NCBI RefSeq assembly: GCF_010093595.1
Contig: NW_022985472.1
Location: 62,001-126,000 of the forward strand
Length of the DNA stretch: 64,000 nucleotides
DNA from: Mytilinidion resinicola
Taxonomy: Eukaryota > Ascomycota > Dothideomycetes > Mytilinidiales > Mytilinidiaceae
Direction: 5' to 3'
Part shown: positions 44,580-57,200 of the stretch, piece by piece
How positions within the stretch are numbered: position 1 is the stretch's first letter
Layout: every line of letters starts with the position of its first letter
The notes under the pieces: generated by a model
Database searches by the model: none
Seen by the model: the letters and a program-made list of their open reading frames with translations, nothing else
What the model was told of the DNA's origin: nothing
Translations under genes and position numbers: made by a program

Positions 44580-46420
44580 TATGCAATTCCTAAGCTTCTA
44601 AACCAAACGTACACTATTTAGAGATAGTAATTAATAGCGTGTATAATACTCTGCTTAACTACTGCTAAAATTGCCCTAAGTTTAGAAAGAAATAGCAGTT
44701 TACTAATAATAGGATCTCGCCTAAGATTATAAAGAAGCGGAAGCCGCAGGCAAAACGACTAAGAAAATACGTTCTAGCTATCCGGGCCGCATATATCCAG
44801 AAGATACCGAAGGCTACTAAGTGGAGTAGATAATAGGCCGAAATTTTCGGCACTAGTACGGAGTTATACGCAAAGATTATCCGTTTTCTTATTAGTGGCG
44901 CAACCTAGAACACGGCAAAAAACAATCTAAAAAGTTAATATTTAAACAAGCTTATTACTAGCGGTTTTAACCTTGCTTTAATTACAGACTTTTTAATTAA
45001 GAATACGCGGCTTTAGATATTAGTTTCCAACTTTTAGGCGCTTATTCTACTTTTATTATATATAGTTCTCCTAGATATTAGGATAGAACAGAATATTATA
45101 GATAAAACTATAGGATTGGTTTCTCTCTAGAATAGGAAGGATTATAATAAACTACGTGCTGGCGCCTTAAAAGTGAATTATGCAATTGCTAGACTTATTA
45201 AAAAGGGCTAGTCTATTTCTTATACTTCGGAATTACTCTTTCTTAGTAGGTACTATAAGCTGCTTTTAGCATCGCATGCGCTAATATATTATAGACACTT
45301 TTTCTGCAACCTCTCTAATTAAGTTAAAGAATAAGGATTAGAATGCTATCTATACCTTTCTTAAGGACGACTCTTATATAAAATATAACTATAATAATTG
45401 CCTTAGGCCCTAATTTTCTATCCTAAGTCTTATTATATCCGTAATGCGCTTGCATATTATAAAGAAGGAAATAATCTAGTATAGCCTTATTCTCTTATAA
45501 GAAGGATAATACTAACTAGTTCGCAGACTTAAGGTTATATATTTAGCCCTTAGATATATAGTTAATAACGTTTCTCTTAATAATATAGATAAGGTCTATC
45601 TAGCTCGCAAAGTATTCGTTAATAGCAATATTATACCTAACCCTTAGCCTATTATCCCTCTTCTAACCCTAGTAGGATTTTAGGAGTATATACTTAGTAA
45701 ACTAGTATATAGCAGTTCCGGCTATTATTATAAAAGGAATACAACTTCCCACCAGGCCAATATAGATTCCCCTGGGAGAATATAAGAAGATTAGTTTCTA
45801 ATTTATAAAGCAAGATAGGTAGATAACAACCTCTTATTCCTATTTGTATATAATTTAGATATAGGAGATAAACCAATATTAGTATATCTTAATTAGCGCT
45901 AAATATACAGTTTAACGGCCCTTCTATACTTATCTGCTATACTCTAGTACTTTAGGCCAGTCCTGTTATTCTGTCGTCTCTATAAAAATATATAAGGGTA
46001 TTATAAGGAAAGGAACCGCCTTTAGTACTATTTAAAAGCCGACACTTTTAAAAATTATATTAATCGAGTCCGACCGTAATTTTGTTTTATACTTGGCCGT
46101 CTTAATTTCCTTACTTTGCAGCCGAAGTTCCGCATTCTTAAGTATATCGGCAGAAGTTTAGAGAAGATCAAAGGCTTAGATATATTAAAGAAGATTAGGG
46201 GTTTAGATGCGTTAGAGGATTCCTTTAGTATATCGGAGAATTTCTTTAAATATATTATTGGAAATAGGGAAAGCTAGAAGGAGAATAATTTCGCCTTTTA
46301 ACGTCTTAAGTATGCCAGCACTCTGTAAAAGAATCGCTGGCCGACTACGTTTATTAGGTTTTAGTACCCTAATCTTCGCTCCCGCAATTATAGCTACCCT
46401 CTTTTTTATATTCTCGGACT
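44580..46420 (+). pseudogene. Long relic frame of unknown product, second unit
   Basis: A forward frame is readable over about 1.8 kb with TAG/TAA interruptions. It starts with a basic segment (a KIIKKRKPQAKRLRKYVLA-like run near 44,730), then helical stretches such as ILLLLYIVLLDIRIEQN near 45,050. No catalytic signature is visible. It directly follows the 44.5 kb palindrome. It may be a transposon protein; the family is unknown. Confidence 0.42.
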
Positions 46421-47920
46421 ATAATATAATTTAATAAATACAGTTATAGTGATACTGGACTATCTAATATACTATAGTCCTAGCAATCTCGCTAGTAAGA
46501 TTATTAATCTCCTTAACCCACTTATACTTAAATACTTCTATACTATCTTTAATAAATAGCACTGCTATACTTTCTAAACTAGTCTCTAGAAGCAACGCGA
46601 CCTCGCAGGTAAGCTTTTAGATACTTAGTGTTGTAGCTAGAACCTTATATAAGGGTATAGTAAGGTTAGGAGTTTATATAGTTATAGAAATATTAGAACC
46701 CGTTATATTAACAATATAAGAATATTCTATAAAATGCGAATTGCAAGGCTTTAAATATAATAACTAGATATAGCTCCTATTAAATGCTTAACATAGACCT
46801 CTCTAGACCCAGCGAGCGTGGAGAACTAGTAAGGCATGCGGGGCACAACACGTAACCGTGGACGCTTTGGAAGAACAATTATCCTATCCTATTCTAAGCA
46901 ATTAAGAAGAAATATATTAAATAACCCCTTATGCTTAGTCTTCTAACCTATTAGATTTTTTATCTAGTTTAGAGTATTCGGAGAAAGGCCTAAAATCCGT
47001 AGTATACTATTCGGAGGGGTTTAATAACGGTAAAGAGCGCAGAGGAATTATAGCCACAGAGCCTTAAGGGGCTGGAGCGCTAACTTAAGTTTAGCTATTG
47101 CTACGCTCAGCTTCTCTGTTAATAGTTATAGTACTGCCTTTTTAGCTTATTAGATTTAAAGTGTTCGAAGTAGTGTTTAATTAACTGCTGGATATAATAG
47201 ATAAGCGGGTTAGGGGAAGAATATAAGAGTTGGTGAAGATAGTGCTTATATAAATGTAAATATATTGTCTGGAAAAAGGGTACTTATACTTACCTTAGTT
47301 AGAAAATAAGAGTAAGTAAAAGTTTCGGCTTACCTAAGCTGTAAAGAATAAATTAGAAAGGTAACTATTAACCGATAATTGCTAATAAACTGTTCTAAAT
47401 AATTATAGGACTTTATAGCTAGCATATCTCTATTATATATTATCCCGCTCTATTAAATAAGACTATATAGGTAATATAGGTGTTGTATTCCGCAGCATTG
47501 TCCAATATAAAGAACTTGTAAGCCGATTAACTAGAATCGGCCTCGAAGGATTCTAAATATCGCGAACTTGCTTCCCTGCAAGCCTCTTGTCAACTAAAGC
47601 ATTATATCCTAAAGTATTCGTCTCCCCCTTAATAATCTATAGCAAGAGGGTAGGTTATATATATTAATACTGTTAATATACTTAAGAGCTTAATTAAGTT
47701 AGGCTATAGGATATACAGCCTTTTATTTAGCGTATTTATATTAATTGTAGTATATAAGTAATATGCTTGCGTAGCGTTAAAATAGTGTATATCGTTTATT
47801 TGCATAGTATATGCGGGGGCTGTGGACGATGTTTTAACTTGCAGGTTTATTATAGAATCTGCAAAAAGATAAGGCTGGAAAAAGGCAAAGCTTATAGTTC
47901 GATTGGCGGAAGGGCAGAGA
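46420..47920. other. RIP-degraded, no gene recognised
   Basis: No readable frame longer than a few dozen codons. The patch at 46,800-46,870 is less mutated but short. Confidence 0.4.
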
Positions 47921-47923
47921 ATT

Positions 47924-48192
47924 CCCCCTGTTAATAAGAAATTCCTATAACCCCCTATTAATAGAAAGTTCTTATAGCCCTCTATTAATAAGAAATTCTT
48001 ATAGCACCTTGTTAATAAGAAATTCTTATAGCCCCCTATTAATAAGAAACTCCCACAGCCTCCTGTTAATAAGAAACTCCTATAACCCCCTATTAATAGA
48101 AAATTCTTATAGCCCCCGGTTAATAGAGAACTTCTATAACCCCCTATTAATGGAAAATTTTTATTATCCCCGCTAATAGAGAATCTCTATCG
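47924..48192 (+). repeat. 27-bp minisatellite, 10 copies
   Basis: Ten consecutive 27-bp units of the form CCCCCTRTTAATARGAAATTCYTATAR; the last unit is 26 bp. The period is nine codons, like the 5.16 kb array, but the unit sequence is unrelated. Unit differences are largely A/G and C/T. Confidence 0.93.
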
Positions 48193-48239
48193 CCCTAGTC
48201 TAGTTAGTCTACTCTTTCTCTCTGTTATTTAGCTATACG

Positions 48240-49200
48240 CACTGTTAAATCGATATATAAGGAATTAGATCTTATCGCCTTATATATTTAGGAAGTCCAT
48301 CTCTATAATACCGCGCTTAGTAATCTGAAAATAAGAATATTAAAATTATTAGGACAGATTAAGGTGTATTATGCGCTTAAAACTACTGTAATACAATTAT
48401 AGGAAAATAGTACCTTTATAAACTCCTAAAAAATAGAAAAGCTTCTTAATATTCTCTATAAAGTCGACTGCATAAGTGCTAAAAATAAACGGTGGGAGAT
48501 ATTGCGCTCCTTAAACTGCGAAATACTTCTATTTATTAGGTTATCTTATACTTCTTATACTATCGGCAAATTGCACCGAAATATATTTAACTACTTTATT
48601 AAAAATATCCTTAAGTACCTGTAAACAAATCCACCCCCTCTAGGTTAGATATTTTGCCAGGAGTTTAAGGTCACGATAGCAAAGGCAGGCATTTCTTAAT
48701 TTAAGAGAAGTATATATCAGCATCCCCGTTGGAGGCCAATCTAGCTTACCCGCAATAAGATTATTAAGAACTAGAGTATAGTACGGCTACTTTAAATACC
48801 GAAGGCCCTTATAAGCGCCCCCGCACAGGTTTATTAAGGATTTAGAATTACTTTTCAGCGTTTAATATTCTTTAACTATAGAACAGCGTAGTAACGAAAA
48901 TACTCTATAAGATATAACCTAAGGAGCTATTCTCGGCTATAGATATTCTCTATTATTAATAACTAGATAGGAGGAAAATAGGGGTATAATAAAGCTTATA
49001 GGTAGGTAGATCGTAAAGTTGTATAAATTAAAATAATAATGCTGGAACTAATATGCGAAAGGTGCGGAGACAGATATAAGCTTGCTTGCTGAAAAACATT
49101 ATATATATTCTGTAGAAGGTAGGTGCCCCTACTTTAATTATAGATGCAACTTTATAACTAATTCTTAATAGAGCAAAATTTATCCTGGAGCGATTATGCT
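48240..49200 (+). pseudogene. Relic frame of unknown product
   Basis: Forward frame of about 300 codons with TAG/TAA breaks. The start is helical (IRILKLLGQIKVYYALK), followed by a LRSLNCEILLFIRLSYTSYTIGKLHRN-like run (shorter identities only) and an RHPRW-like turn near 48,725. It resembles the gag-like or ORF1-like first protein of retroelements in general character, but no zinc knuckle is visible. Confidence 0.35.
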
Positions 49201-52200
49201 AGTCTATTAAGCACTTATCTACTAAACTCTAAGCTATCTTTAAGCTCCTTAGGTAGGCGTAAGTAGGGTAGATTTTATTATATATAAGGCGCTGCTAATA
49301 ATATTTAATTTAGAAATTTAATATATATTCTTAAGAGGACCTAAAAACCTTATAGGCGATATAGGAAGCCCTATTTATAATGCAATCCAGACAAGCAATT
49401 AATGGAAAATAGAAGATAGTGTAAAAGATACGGAAATAATATATATATCCGCGGTAGTTGCTAAGGGCCAGAGCGAAGATATCTCTATTACTTTCTGGGC
49501 CGGTTGTAGAGAGGGACTTAAAGTAATTAACGCTTTTAGAATGCAGCCTACTTAGCAAGCTTTACCCAGCTATTAATTACTTTAACCTTATACTTAGCGG
49601 GAATATTATAGTCTATATACTCTGTAATATTTCTTTTTTTTTAGTATAGTTCGGTGCCTTTTGCTGCTTTAGGATTATAGACCGTGACTAAGGTACCTTC
49701 GCTGCATTCTATTCTTCTCTCGTAATCTACCGCATTAAATATTCGACCGCGGAAATATTTATAGTCTTCCTAAATGTAAATTCCAATTAGCTTTAAATAA
49801 GTTTAAGAATTTAAATAATATTAACACACCTTCCTAAGCATGCTAAATTACTGGTAATGTTTCGCGTAGGTAAGAAAAGATCTATCCTATATTATTAGCA
49901 TTCCTCTACAGGTCCTAAAATAGATCCTTATAAGGTATTTGCCCGTAGGACTAGTTTAGAACGCAAGCTCTATACTAAAATAGTTAGATAACGCCCGGCG
50001 GATGAAATAGAAGGTATTATATTTAAATTCCTAACTAGAAACTAATAGGGAGTCTTAAGCTCACCCTGTAAAATATTTAGATCCGCTAAAGTATAAGGCT
50101 TAGAAAAAGAAAGGTAGTGTATAATCCTAGTAGAGAGCTGGCGTAATAGCTAGATACTAAGGGCGGTTTTCTAGTAATAATACTTAGTAATTATAAAGGT
50201 TGTATATAATTTATAGAGCTAAGAAGGTCCCAGATTATAGAAATATACTAATTTTTAGGATTAGGGTAAGGTTCGACAGAGGGGTGGTTCGATTAAATAA
50301 CAACTTAATTTAGATATGCGCTAGATATAAGGCCTGCTACTTTTAGTACTATATTAGCGGCTAAACCGGCTAAATATAATATACTGCGGATGAAACAGCT
50401 TATTTTACTACTAACTTCTAACTATAACTTAATATTAATAGGCTTAAGGTTCTAGAGTGCCTAAAGCCGAGGTTAAGAGTTAGTAGAAGCCTTTTAGATA
50501 CTAAGTCGGCTGGGGAGGAAAGCTATAATTCGCGCAAAGATCTGTTAGCGCGTTAGTAGCTAAGAATAGAATAGAACAGTTAATATCTACCTTAATATCT
50601 TCTAAGAATATAGCCTCTAAATGGGTGCGCCTAAAGAAAACAAAATAAGAAGTATAAAAAAGGTGGATTATAAGTTTATTTACAGAGCTACTTTAATAAA
50701 CTGCGCTATAGGAAATTAGTAAAGTAGAGTTTATAGGCGTAAGGGATATAGATGTGTTGCTAAGTTAATAAAATTATATAGCTTACTCTCCGGCGTTAGT
50801 GCCCGACGGCTGCAGCCGGTTTTGCTTAAGCTTATCCTACCAGCATCTTTTTAGTATTACGTGCGTAATAAGCCGACCTGTTAAACAGCGGAATAGGAAA
50901 GGCGTCCGCTATAACGCGTATTCTAGCTAGTCTATAGGATTAGAATTACTGGCTATATATAGCTCCTTTTTACTATATATAAATAAATAATTACCTTAAA
51001 GGACTGTATAGTCGTGGCCTATTTTTATTTATAAAGGGTAATCCGATCGCTATATTATAATATAGCAAGCTAAAACTTAATCCTAAGGGTGGAAAGTTCT
51101 ATAATAGATAATATAAGAGATAGGGTTTGCAGACATTTATACTCTAGAAAAAACACGTACTTTGCTAATATTAGGAAGAGCACCAGCGCGTCACGTATAC
51201 AGGAAATCCGTAAAAACCCGTTTGCTCTAGTTACTCTATTCTAACTAGTCTAAACCAGAACCTAGATAAGTAGTATATTCCTTTTAAAGCGTACGCTGCG
51301 CACGTCTACTAATATACTTCCGACTACCTTTTATAGCTATAATACTATATTTCTAGAAGCTGTATTTACTGTTTAGATAATCGTATTTCCGGTAAGTACC
51401 ACCCCTGCACTGGTATCGGTGCCCGACTAGGCTAATTTTCGCAGCAGTATTTCCGTTGCCCCTCTATTAGCGCCATCTAGCGGGGCAACAGAATATTAGG
51501 GCGCCCGCAATATTATGCATTCTAAAAGCGCATAACCCTAAACTTTATAACCTTAATTACCCGCATAACTATATTTCTTAATAAATTAATAAAGCGTATA
51601 GCCTAACGTCCGACAGCCTGCCTAGCCTGCAGCTAGTTTTCGCCTGGCTTAGGCAAAGCGTTACGTGCGTAATAACTACCTTACTCCCTAATTAAATGCT
51701 AAGAATTATATCCGAATTTGCGGGGTTGCGGCAGCCTCTATCTTATTTTATTCCATTTTATTTTATTTCTTTTCATATTATTTATTCTATTCTCCTACAA
51801 CTCTTTAAAACCGTTTTTCGACTCTAGGGCTTTGCAAGACGGATTATGTTTTAGATATAACAAGCAAAATTGCCGCAGCTGCTGGCGTCCTATACTATTG
51901 CTATACAAAGGCGCAAGACTAATTAATTCTTAATAGAAAGATAAAGTTAGAAGCTAATTTTAATTCCCTATAGCGGGAGAACTAAGCGTCCAGGTTCTAG
52001 CCCAGCATAGCGACGGCCCTTAAAATGCAGAAGTACGCTATTAGGGGAGCGCAGTGCTTAAGAAGGTAAGTGGCCCTCTTAGTTCTTCTTCCCTAGTAGC
52101 CCCTTTAATATTATTGCTAATCTATAGATGCTCTAGTCTACCCTTCCTATTATATAGTAGCAGGCTTAGTTAAAACTTTAGTTGGACTATATAGGCCCTA

Positions 52201-54060
52201 AAGAAGTATACTCTAGGATAAAAAGGGATATAATACTAGAGTTAGAACTGCGTTTTAAACTATACCGCTTTTAATATACAGCCACTACGCACGAATTTAT
52301 ATATCTACCCGGGCAGGGCCACTTAAATATTGCCTTCTGCAAGGCTAAGCTTTGCTTATATTAGCCTTTCCTCCCGCAAAACCGGCATCCTAATTTGCGT
52401 GTTAGTGCGCTGCCTTTTTATTATATTTGCTAACCAGCATAACCGGTGCAAATATAGGTAAAGTATTAAGGTGCCAGCTTATTTAATTCCTTAATTTAAT
52501 ATAGGACGAAGTAGATAAACTGTTGCTAGCCTTTAATATATAATTCCCTAAGTATTATTATACACCCGTCTAAAAACAAGTACCTACTTACTTCTAATAG
52601 TATACCTCTGCTTAAAGGCCGCAGTCGCTATATAGGCCCTGGACGCTTAGCGCTGTATATTAAACGCTTACCACGCTCCTGCAGATTCTTAACCCGCTCC
52701 GAAATTTATAGAGACTTATATAATCAACCCTTATTTACCTTATATAGGGATTTAAGGCCCTGCTCCTATTTATCTCTTAGGTTCCTGCGGCTGCGCTCTT
52801 TTAGTAAGCCTAAAGCTGCATAATAAACAGCCCGGCTTTACCACCGGTTAAGTATGCACCTTTAAGCAGATTAAGCTCTGCGCTGGCTATTAATAAAGTT
52901 TGGAAGCCTGCAAGCGTAGGTGGTGGCGGTCGGGTAGGAAGTTAAATAGCCTTGCTTTATTCTACTTTACTGCAGACGTTAACTCTTAGCCGCGCTTCGG
53001 GCCTACTACTCGACTAGGTAAGCAGTAATTAGCCTAGAGTTTACTAGTTATAATTAGAGAAGCGATAGGGCGTAGTATATATAAAATAGTGTACTTAGTA
53101 TTGCCTTATTTATCGCTATACAGCTGCAATTTTTACAGAGTATAGCCCTATAGCCTTAATATAGGTGTATTATAAACAGTATCTTCTATACTTAGGTTGC
53201 AGTACTATAACCTAGGATTAACAACTTATATACTAGAAAGCTACTCTCCGAATATTAGCTATAGAGAACCTAGCTAAAATCTTAGCTATAGAAAACTAAG
53301 CTAAAGCCTTAGCTATGCAGGGCTTATCTAAACTTACTAGCGCGCTATCCTAGGGGTAGCCTTCTTCCTTCCCCTAGTATATATATAACTAGCTAAACGT
53401 CTATAGAAATTAGAGTTTATATTAATTTTAACCTAAGTTCTATCTATATAAGAAGCTACTGCAGTATAAAGGTAAGGCGTAATAAGTAGCTAATCCGGGT
53501 TATATATATATAAGAGGAGCTATAGGAGATTATCTATTATGCAGACAGGTATACTATATCTGCAAGAGCTATATATTCGAGCCTTTACATGCAGCACCCT
53601 TTCGCTAAACTCGCATATATTATATATTAGCGCAGGTAGATTGTTTTAAAACGCAATATTTAATACCCCTGTTCTAATATCGATGCCCTTCGCTTAAAAC
53701 GGCCGTATGCAGGAATATTCTTATCTATAGAGCAGCCCGGGGAATAACCTAAGCACTAAAATAATATGTATAATATCCTTCTATACTCGCCTTACCTCTT
53801 TAACTATTAGAGTGTGCTTACTTTATTATCTATATATATTGTAAGCAATATTTACTGTAATCTGCCTTATACTATCTTACTTATATATATCTAGATATTA
53901 CTACTCTAATTTTTTAATATTATAAATATAAGTACTATAATAGGATTTACTATACACGTTCTAATATTCTATACAGTTTTTAGTAATTATATTAAATAAA
54001 AATATAAAAGCGCTTACCTTAGCTTTTACCAACTAGGCAACTATATAGTAACTTTTAAGT
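49200..54060. other. RIP-degraded, few landmarks
   Basis: Partial frames with TAG breaks occur (for example forward 49,690-50,170), but no family is recognised. 51,718-51,933 is open but is a T-rich low-complexity artefact. 52,650-52,745 is a mutated relative of the 35.4 kb ORF. 53,255-53,320 holds a 27-bp repeat of about 2.4 copies (TTAGCTATAGARAAC…). Confidence 0.4.
52650..52745 (+). repeat. RIP-mutated relative of the 35.4 kb ORF
   Basis: Matches 35,415-35,510 in the same sense through CTCCTGCAGATTC, ACCCGCTCC[GA]AAATT and TCAA(T/C)CCTT, with C-to-T and G-to-A changes here. Confidence 0.6.
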
Positions 54061-54235
54061 TCTAGATAAGCCGCTAAAGATAAAAGAACAGCCGCTTAGG
54101 ATAAGAGGGCAGCCGTAAGGGCACAGAATAAGCAAAGGGCAGAGGCTAAAAGGGCAGAGGCTAAGAGAGCAGAGGCTAAGAAAGTTAAAGCTAAGAGGCT
54201 AGAAGGGGAGACTAGGTAGAGTGGAGGTATATTTA
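54060..54235 (+). pseudogene. Relic of a lysine/alanine-rich tail with RAEAK repeats
   Basis: A forward frame of about 55 codons is rich in Lys, Arg, Ala and Glu. It includes a 15-bp tandem repeat (54,136-54,195, four units of AGGGCAGAGGCTAAR) encoding RAEAK. Charged tails like this are common at the C-termini of fungal pogo/Fot-type transposases, but no DDE core is recognisable upstream, so the assignment is open. Confidence 0.45.
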
Positions 54236-57200
54236 GGTTTTTAAAATATTTTAGCCTAGTCCTTTCTAGGCTAAAATAGTCTAGTCTAGTTGTTAACTTT
54301 AGCCGCGAATTTTTTACAGAAACGACGTGAATACACCTCCTTATTCCTTAATTTTATTTTAATAAACTTAGCTGCTTTAGAGGTCTAAAACGCCAACACA
54401 GTCCGGTTAAATTTAGGGCTAGGATCTTTAAGGGGCGTGAATATACCCTAAATATATAATATATAGAGACTGTAGAGCCCGTTTAAATAGTCTAAGGTAA
54501 AAAAGTACTAGAAATTTCCAGATTCCCAGCCTTTGCGCATAATCTAAGAACGTAAATTACTGTCCTTTATAAATAAGCGCTCTTCTTTTTTAAAGGCCGC
54601 TATAAACTTAGTATATATACTTCTAAAAGCTTTAAGTTCCTTTCTAATAAGCCTATTTATTAATACCCTAGTTAACTAAAATAGTGGATATTGCATTTCT
54701 ATTAGCAGAGCACAGGCCTACTTAAGGTTAATAATCGCTGTAATATACTAGTTACTGTTAACGAAAATATTACTTTAATATAGGTTAGTAAGTATTAGAA
54801 AGAATAGTCTACTTTAGAAATTGCGATTAGTAAAATACCGATAAAGAGCTCGCATTATTATTAAAGCCAAAAGCTGCTGTTAGCCGTCCGCTGTATAGAG
54901 TATAGAATTTGGCATATACTAAATCCGGTTATTATAGCATATAAGGAAATCTAGTAAGTACGCGTTAGTAGTAGTATATATTAGGTTTCTTAGGATCTTT
55001 ATTAGGATACTGTAGTTCTTTAACTGCTATAGGTTATATATTAGGGGCCGGTTAGTAAGGCTTAGGACGCTATAGTTATTAATTATAAAGGATCTAATAT
55101 ACGGAAGTTATACCTAAGCTAATAAAAGTATAATTTAAAATAGGCTAGTAAAAAGGTTAGCTCTTTAGTTCTTATTATTATACAGTAAGTCCTAAAATAT
55201 AGAGAGCATCTTACCCTCTATAATATAGTCTATAATTAGATATCTAGCGTTTATAGAAACTGGTGATTATTAGCGGATATATCGGGATAGAGTAGGATAT
55301 CTAAATAGCTATAATACTGCGCGTTGAAAGGACTATACAATTTACGCAAAAAGGGACGCGTTTTCCGACACGATAAACTAAGCGGAGTTATATTAGCTTG
55401 TTCTATAGAAGAAGGCATATTACTAAGTAGATATATACTTTAACTATTAGGAAAGCCGAACCCTCTAAGATATAGTATAGGAATATTAGGATAGTTACTC
55501 TTAATCTAGATATAGGTAGCAACTTTACAGCGGAGCTTTTCCTCTATATTACCGGGATATGTTAATTCTCCAACCTTATATAGCAGAGGGAATCTAATAA
55601 ATACCTTCTTAACACTATTCCTGGCCGTGTCGCGGGGAGGGGAGTTAGGATATATATTGTTGAGATGGGCGTTATTAAAAGGGTCGCCGGGAGGGTTATT
55701 AGAAGAGAAGGTAGAATAGGAGTTATTATTAATATAGACAGGTATATAGGCATTAAAGGTGCTATAAACCTACTTTTAATAATCTTTTGCAGTTTTACAG
55801 GTCTCTACAGGAACTTCTAGGTAAAATAAAATAAGTTTCTTAAAATCTTTATAATAGTCTAAAAGGTAGGAGAAAAAGTTAAGCTGTTTTTATAGGTATA
55901 ATAGCTTATAAAGGATATTAGTTTCTTTATTAAGTGCTTTCTTTAGTATAATGCTCCCTTTTAAAAGGCGGAGTAAATAAGTTATTTTAAGGAATAATTA
56001 AAGGTTAGAGACGTAGTTATATTAGATAAATAAGCATGTTGCAAAATAAGCTCGGGCAGCTAAGGCCGGTATCTATATACCCCGATACAACGCCTATAGG
56101 TTAGAATTCTTTCCAAGGTTACCACGCTATAAAAGCACTCGCTACTAAGCTGTATTTTCCGCTCCGCCCTTTAATCCGAAACTATTAATACGGCAACGCA
56201 CACCTTACTTACTGCGCCTTCTACCGAATAGCTTATATAAAACTAACCTAGTAATTAGGTAAGTTGCTAAAATTAGGTATTCCGGCGCGGAATAACTGGT
56301 GGGCCTAGCGCGCTTAGCGGACCCTAACTTATCTAATATCTCTTGTTAAGGCCGTCGCAAACCTATTTTACTCCTTCCTAACGCTTCTACTTTTATTAAA
56401 CTAAATCTCCGCAGACTGCCTCTAAAAGCCTTAAAGGTATTATCTAAGTAAACCTAACTTCTATTCTCCTATTTTCCTTTTCTACCCGTATTCTTTTCCA
56501 ACCTAACTAAAGGTATACTACTTGCAGAAATTAACCCTCTAAATAATCCGCGCTCGCGCAAGCAATAATAAGTAAATACATCTACCTATTGTATTACAGG
56601 CCCCACAGTTGCTATTAAAGATATTAAGCAGAATTATAGTAAGAAAGGCAGAGAATATAAGTAAAAGCGCCGGTACTAGAGGATATTATAGACCTAAATA
56701 CCACCCTACAGCCAGTTTATACTAGGCGTAAACCCGCTCCGGTCCACCTGCTCCTACTATACCTCTTCTAGCCCTATATAAGCAGCAATACTAGCATTAG
56801 CGCGTTTAATTATAAACTAGTTATTAATAGAAAAGATATAGATAGAATAGCTTTCTCTGTTACCAAATTATGCATCTAAATATTACTATTATTTAGGGTA
56901 ATATTACCGCGCGTAGGGAATAAAAGTATTATATAGAGAAGTTGGAATAAAAGGTTATATATAAGGTGGTTAGGCAGCAGGGCTGCAAGTGTAAAGAGTA
57001 TTAGATAAGAATAGGGGTTGCAACGCAGTATTGCGAATAGCGCAAATAGAGTAGTACAGAGTATTAAGAATTTTTAAAGAAGTGCGTACTATATCCGTCC
57101 AGGCTTTCCTACTTAGTTTCTACCTGGATATTTAAAAACACGTTTCTATTATACAGAAGTAAGCTTTTGCCGTACCTTTACTATTAACTATAGAATACTG

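Noticed and set aside
51718..51933. 71-codon plus-strand ORF
   Set aside because: Phe/Leu/Ile-rich translation of a T-rich low-complexity tract with no other support.
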